Positions 59,231 through 64,000 of a stretch of 64,000 nucleotides of DNA are shown piece by piece. Made by a program: the position numbers and the translations under genes. Below the pieces are notes generated by a model. It had not been told where the DNA came from. It made no database searches and worked only from the letters and a program-made list of their open reading frames with translations. Positions within the stretch are counted from its first letter, which is position 1; every line of letters starts with the position of its first letter. This stretch comes from Hansfordia pulvinata (Eukaryota > Ascomycota > Sordariomycetes > Xylariales), in assembly GCA_006538405.1 (NCBI GenBank), contig BJKQ01000004.1, positions 1,860,001 through 1,924,000 of the forward strand, written 5' to 3'.

Positions 59231-60795
59231 ATGTCGGCCCCCGGCGACCAGGCGCCCCCCGGCACCGTCGCATCCTCGACGGCCACCGACTTCTTCGAGG
59301 CCATCGGCCAGAAAGCGGGCAGTCTGTCTTCCACCACCAACGGCGTCGCCACCAACGGCCATGGCGCCGGTCCCGACGACGAGGACCGCGTTGTTGAGCA
59401 GATCGAGTCGCTCTGCATGAACTGCCACGAGAATGTACCTTGACTCTTGCCCCTCCCCCTCTTCTTCTGTTGTGTCCCGCCATGTCTCGCGCCTCTCGCG
59501 CCTCTCGCGCCTCGCGTCGTCGTTACAATCGCTAATGAGTCTGGCCCCCCATCGCTTAGGGAATGACGCGCATGCTTCTCACCGCCATCCCCTACTTCCG
59601 CGAGGTCATCATCATGTCCTTTTCCTGCGACAAATGCGGCTTCAGCAACACAGAGATCCAGGCCGCAGGCACCATCCAGCCCAAGGGCTCCAGCTACATC
59701 CTCCGCCTCACCGAGGCCGCCGACTTTGAGAGGTCTGTCGTCAAATCCGACACGGCCATTGTCAAGTTTATCGAGCTCGACCTCGAGGTCCCTGCTGGCC
59801 GCGGTCAGCTGACCAACGTCGAAGGTCTCCTCTCCACCATTGTCGATGACCTCGAGATTGGCCAGGAGGCCCGCAAAGAGCAGGCTCCCGAGGTCTACGT
59901 CAAGATCGCCGAAATCATCGCCAAGGGCCGTTCCATGCTCCTTGGCGACGACTTCCCCTTCCGCCTGTCTGTTGACGACCCGGCTGGCAACTCGTGGATT
60001 GCCCCCAACATGCGCGACGGTGTCGGAAAGTGGGAGAAGCGCGACTACCTGCGGACGCCCGAGCAGAACGAGGCCCTCGGTCTGGCTGCCAACGCGCCCA
60101 TCGATGCCACCCAGACGACGGCCGAGGACGACATCATCCCCGACCAGGTCTACGCCTTCCCCGCGAGCTGCCCCGCCTGCATGCACTCGTGCACGACCAA
60201 CATGAAGATGGTGGACATTCCCCACTTCAAGGCTGTCGTCCTCATGTCGACGGTGTGCGAGGACTGCGGCTACCGATCCAACGATGTCAAGAGCGGTGGC
60301 GAGATCCCTGCCAAGGGCCGGAAGACCACCCTCAAGGTGGAGACTGCGGAGGACCTGGCGCGCGACATCCTCAAGAGTGAGAGTTGCGCGCTGGAGTGTC
60401 CCGAGCTCAGCCTGCAGGTGAACCCGGGCACCCTGGGCGGCCGCTTCACCACTGTTGAGGGCCTGTTGACCCAGGTGCGAAACGACCTTCACAGCCAGAT
60501 CTTCGAGGCCAACGCGGGCGGCGGTGACTCACTGAACCCGACGGAAAAGTCGAAGTGGGACGAGTTCTTTTCCGGCCTGGATGCCGCTATCAAGGGCGAC
60601 AAGAAGTTCAGCATCATCCTGACCGACCCACTGGCAGCAAGCTACGTCCAGAAAGCCGTGGACCCTGACCAGGACGACCCTCAGATGACCTCGGAGGAAT
60701 ACGACCGGACAGAGGAGGAGGAGGAGGACCTGGGTCTCCGCGACATGAAGACGGAGGGCTACGAGGAAGACCACGAAAACGCGGCAGCGGCTTGA
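59231..60795 (+). CDS. ZPR1: Zinc finger protein Zpr1
   Basis: An essential conserved protein that binds and acts on translation elongation factor eEF1A, shuttling between cytoplasm and nucleus. Exons are 59231-59434 and 59560-60795, joined in frame to 479 aa. The family's duplicated architecture is complete. The first C4 finger is C62/C65 and C91/C94, split by the intron in CHEN-GMTRMLLTAIPYF. The second is C272/C275 and C301/C304 (CPACMHSC and CEDCGYRSN). Each finger is followed by its alpha/beta domain (GTIQPKGSSY and GGEIPAKGRK segments, then TTVEGLL). The C-terminus is acidic. The donor is GTACCT, a weaker site, but the join restores the conserved residues exactly. Confidence 0.95.
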
Positions 60796-61182
60796 AGTAA
60801 ATAGCATAGTGACGATGACATGACGAGGCAAGAGGATCAGTTGGGACGAGGAGTTTGGGTTCAAAACGTGCGGATCAGCCATGTGGGTGGCAGCCATTTT
60901 TTGTTATCATTTGACAATTGAAGAGACAGGCGATGCCGTTCGCTAGTCGACGATCAGCCCTTGGGCTTCTCAAACACAAAACTTTTTTTCTCTCATGCAC
61001 AACAGAATGTTTTATTTATTGCATGGCTGGGAACTGGAGTGCTGCTGGCGAGCACACCTAATCGCGGGTTCCTGTCTTCTCCTCCCCAGCGATCATATTT
61101 GTGGTCGACTACCACTACCTACCTTCCTACCTAACCTAACCTACCTACCCAGAACCCCGCACGTGTGTGCCGCACGTCACCG
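60796..61182. other. Convergent 3' intergenic region
   Basis: Separates the ZPR1 and kinase-like stops. It contains TACCTA-type motifs at 61115-61150. No gene. Confidence 0.6.
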
Positions 61183-62409
61183 TCAGAAGTCCATATCGTC
61201 GTCGGTCAGCCGGGCCACCAGCGGCATGGAGTCCCCGAACGACGGCCGCGCGGCCGGGTTCGGGTGCAGGGCCCTGAAGAAGAGCTCCCCGGGCCGGTCC
61301 GCAAGCTCGATCACCGCGTCCAGGTCGTCGCCGAACAGCTCGTCCAGGTCGCTGCGGGACCGCCACCTGCGGGCGTCGAACAGCTGCGGGGGGTCGTTCT
61401 CGAACATGACGCGGTACGCGATCTTGGCCATGGTGTAGACGTCGCTCCGGGGCCCCGGGGCCGGCTTAGCCCCCTGGCTATTGCTCCAGGCGTATTGCTC
61501 TGCAGTCCCAACGTGGGGGTTTTGATATTACCCCTTATAGTCAGCGTCGTCTTGTTGCAAACAACGCCGGGCTTTTCTGTGCTGGGACCCGGGAAAAGGG
61601 GGGGGGGGGGGGCGGGGAGAGAAGAGGTGTTCCCACTGAATCGACCGACTTACCCGGGCTCGCCCAGTAGCGATTGATACTGCGCACGGTCTGCTGGCGG
61701 TCGCTGGCGTGCCCAAAGTCGAGCAGGCTGACGCCGCCCTGGTCCCTATCCGTGCGCCCGTCCAGCTCGCGCCGGACGACGATGTTCTCCGGGCGGAGGT
61801 CGTAGTGGGCGACGCCGGCCGCCTCGAGGTCGGCCCCGAGCCGCCACAGGCGCTGGATCAGCTGCCTCTTCGTCCGAGGGGTGGCGTAGTACCCCTCCTC
61901 CAGGGCCTCGGCCACGGAGCGGCCGGGGAGGTACTCCATGATGAGGAAGTAGCCCCTCCGGCCCCCGGTGCCGTAGAGCTCCGGCACGGCCCCGTGGTTC
62001 GCACGCCACACCGACTGCTGCAGGGTGTACTCGCGGACCCCCGCCATCGCGCCGCCCCGAGCCGCGCGATCGGGATCTCCTTGAGCACCACCTCCCGCCC
62101 GTCCTTCTCCCACGTCGCCGTGTGGATCTCCCCGTGCGACCCCGGGTTCGTCAGCAGCTCGAAGTCCCGGAACCCTTTGCCCTTGAGCTCCAGCTCGTTC
62201 AGTTCGTCTAGCTCGTCGTCGTCGTCGTCGTCGCCGCCCCGCGCGGCCAGCTCGGGTTGTCCCCGCCAACCGCCGCCGCCGCCGCCGCCTCCGCGGACGT
62301 TGGCGACTGTGACCGGTCCCCTGGAGGAGGAGACGCCGGTGGGCGTTGCCGATATCACATGCGAGCAGAGGGCCGACAGCGCGACCAGCCTGACGACAAA
62401 GAGCGCCAT
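61183..62409 (-). CDS. Protein kinase-like protein with signal peptide (one 1-nt gap)
   Basis: Exons are 62409-61654 and 61499-61183, joined as SPEQYAWSNS. The frame breaks at the C run 62055-62058 (plus strand). One added base continues RLGGGAMAGVREYTLQQ and gives 357 aa. Residues 1-21 (MALFVVRLVALSALCSHVIS) form a strong signal peptide. A poly-Gly run and an Asp-rich run come next. The kinase fold follows: glycine loop NPGSHGEIHTATW at about 89-100, Lys110 in VVLKEIP, possible helix-C Glu127, hinge LIMEYLPG, catalytic loop HYDLRPEN with Asp204 and Asn209, and DFG at 231-233. A C-terminal lobe has HPNPAARPSF. All catalytic residues expected of an active kinase are present, although the lobes are short. 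A luminal or secreted kinase is inferred. I cannot name a family. Confidence 0.75.
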
Positions 62410-62433
62410 TTGTCTTCTCCGGGGATCCTCGAA

Positions 62434-62521
<88 letters not shown>

Positions 62522-64000
62522 ATGTATATGTGCGAGGAGCTGGAAACCTCCGGCCACTTCGACATGCATGAGAGTAAAGGCCGCACAAGGTTGAGTCTAT
62601 AAGTCCTTTAAATAAGCCGGAAGCCTGCAAAGGCCTTTAGGCAGAACATCACCCAACGTACTTTACGACAATGAATGCCACTCGCCGATATACATGGAAT
62701 GGCTGTTAGCCAACCCCCCCCCTTCCCTTGTAGCCCCTGGTCCCCGGGAGCGCACCGAGATATCGGGGAATTAGCAAGGCCGTGGATATTCAGGCCGGCT
62801 CTTCGTTCCATTTTCGGGGCCATGAGCGGCCGAGCTCACGACGGCGCCCCATGTGGCGACCAGTCCGCGAGGGCTACCCTGTCTGCCTGCCAAGCCGGGA
62901 ACTGCCAGCCGTGGTTCAGTGGCGATCGCACCGGCCTTCTGGGTCTATTTTCCGACATGACGCCTGCCTGTCTTGCTTGACACTTCCCCGGGCGGCAACC
63001 TGCATCTCTTGCTTGAATTCCCCGGGCGGCATCATGTGGCGATGGCGCCGCGCGGGAACCGACACATGCCGCCCGAGAGGCAAGCATCGGAGAAGACCGA
63101 ATGGTGCCTAGACAGCAGGGAGAGATAAAATTTCCACTTCCACAGGGGGGGGGCAAGAAAGGCGATCCAAGCTCACCGGAAGGCGAAAGAGCGGGCGCGG
63201 AGGCCCGGAGGTCGGTTTCCGGGTGCTAGCCACGCCGCCACCACCACCCGCGCCCTGACAACTGACACTTCTCAAGGCTTCTTTGGCTGGGAAGAGAAAT
63301 GACCCAGGAGCAGCTACGTTTGAGTGCCCATCCATCTCCGAGGGGCTGGCTGTTCGGTTGGAAACTGTCGTGCCTTTTCGCCGTGAAGCGCAAGCCATGG
63401 TCATGCTTGAGAAACACGGAGATCGCGGATAAGAGTCACAAGACGGCCCCACGTGCTCCAGAGCCAGGCCTTTGCTATTATTGGAGCTGGGAAACGTCGC
63501 TCTCTTGGACTACTCGTGGCCTGCGTGGAAGGAATCAGCCACAGCCTTGAAATTCTTGGGAGGCCCGCGGCTTCTGGTTCCCGTTCCATCTCTAATCAAT
63601 ATCAAACGCTCTCGTTCTTCTTCGATTCCCTTCCGACCTCACTGCTGCCGGTCCGGCCCCAGGGTACGTGCTGGTTCGGACTGCTAGCACGATTGTCTTG
63701 TTGTTTACGAGTGAAATCTCGCCCCCTCGGAGCCAGAACCCTTTTGCTCGTGTTATTTCCTTCCAGTCGCGTAACCCGCACATGGAGCGGCAGCGGAGAT
63801 ACGAGGGGCCGCCACCAACCGGGGGTAGACGGTGAGGTAATGAACAGCTGTTCAAATCGTGCGCTTTGCCAGCACCGCGCGTGTGGGCCGGACCTTGACC
63901 AATGACATGTCCAGTCAGAGGCCTTGGGCGCGTCCGGATGGCCAATGAATAAGAGAGGCCGTCGCGGTTTTGTTTTTGGTCTTCTGTTGATTGTCCACGA
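62410..64000. other. Right flank without supported gene
   Basis: Begins with the leader of the kinase-like gene. Open frames at 62.8-63.9 kb overlap on both strands and carry no domain. Confidence 0.5.
62438..62518 (-). repeat. (CA)40 in the leader of the kinase-like gene
   Basis: About 40 GT units on the plus strand read as CA in the sense of the kinase-like gene. The repeat begins 29 bases upstream of its ATG. Confidence 0.9.

Noticed and set aside
1194..62518. CRISPR array.
   Set aside because: The repeats are simple microsatellites or protein-coding repeats without regularly spaced unique spacers, and the DNA is clearly eukaryotic.

Overview
This window looks like nuclear DNA of a filamentous ascomycete. 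It has short introns with GTAAGT-like donors, CTAAC/CTGAC branch sites and CAG acceptors, monocistronic genes on both strands, GC-rich codons and long pyrimidine-rich leaders. The gene set (het-c, URE1, NGG1/ADA3, PHO88, RAD14, ZPR1, a CYP505-type P450-reductase fusion) and the abundant intergenic TACCTAC/GTACGAGTAC motifs suggest a Sordariomycete, perhaps Hypocreales. That placement is an inference without a database search. I support fifteen protein genes and find no convincing tRNA, rRNA, transposon or CRISPR array.

Layout: 1-6.6 kb holds no supported gene. A PA-TM-RING E3 ligase (6.6-8.7 kb, minus) and het-c (12.7-15.7 kb, minus) follow. A gene-poor stretch (15.7-22.5 kb) leads to an HMG-box protein (plus). 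Next come urease (26.4-29.8 kb), NGG1 (31.3-33.3 kb), a secreted GH43 enzyme (34.7-35.7 kb) and a poly-Gln/His orphan (38.9-39.7 kb), all on minus. On plus are PHO88 (41.0-41.9 kb), RAD14 (42.7-44.4 kb) and, after another gene-free gap, the 1,073-residue P450-reductase (47.8-51.4 kb). The right end carries a DUF1479 protein (minus), an alpha/beta hydrolase (minus), an Rpr2/Rpp21-type RNase P subunit (plus), ZPR1 (plus) and a kinase-like protein with a predicted signal peptide (minus).

The genes do not form an obvious pathway or biosynthetic cluster. Most are housekeeping functions: ubiquitylation, chromatin acetylation, nucleotide excision repair, tRNA processing, ER membrane biogenesis and nitrogen salvage. 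The accessory ones are GH43, CYP505, the DUF1479 protein, the hydrolase, the kinase-like protein and the orphan.

The strongest pattern across the window is technical. Eight of the fifteen genes need exactly one extra G or C at nine short G/C runs to restore an otherwise intact frame. After that correction every exon phase closes. I read this as homopolymer under-calling in the assembly rather than eight independent pseudogenes. The most interesting biological lead is the kinase-like protein, which joins a signal peptide to a complete set of kinase catalytic residues.
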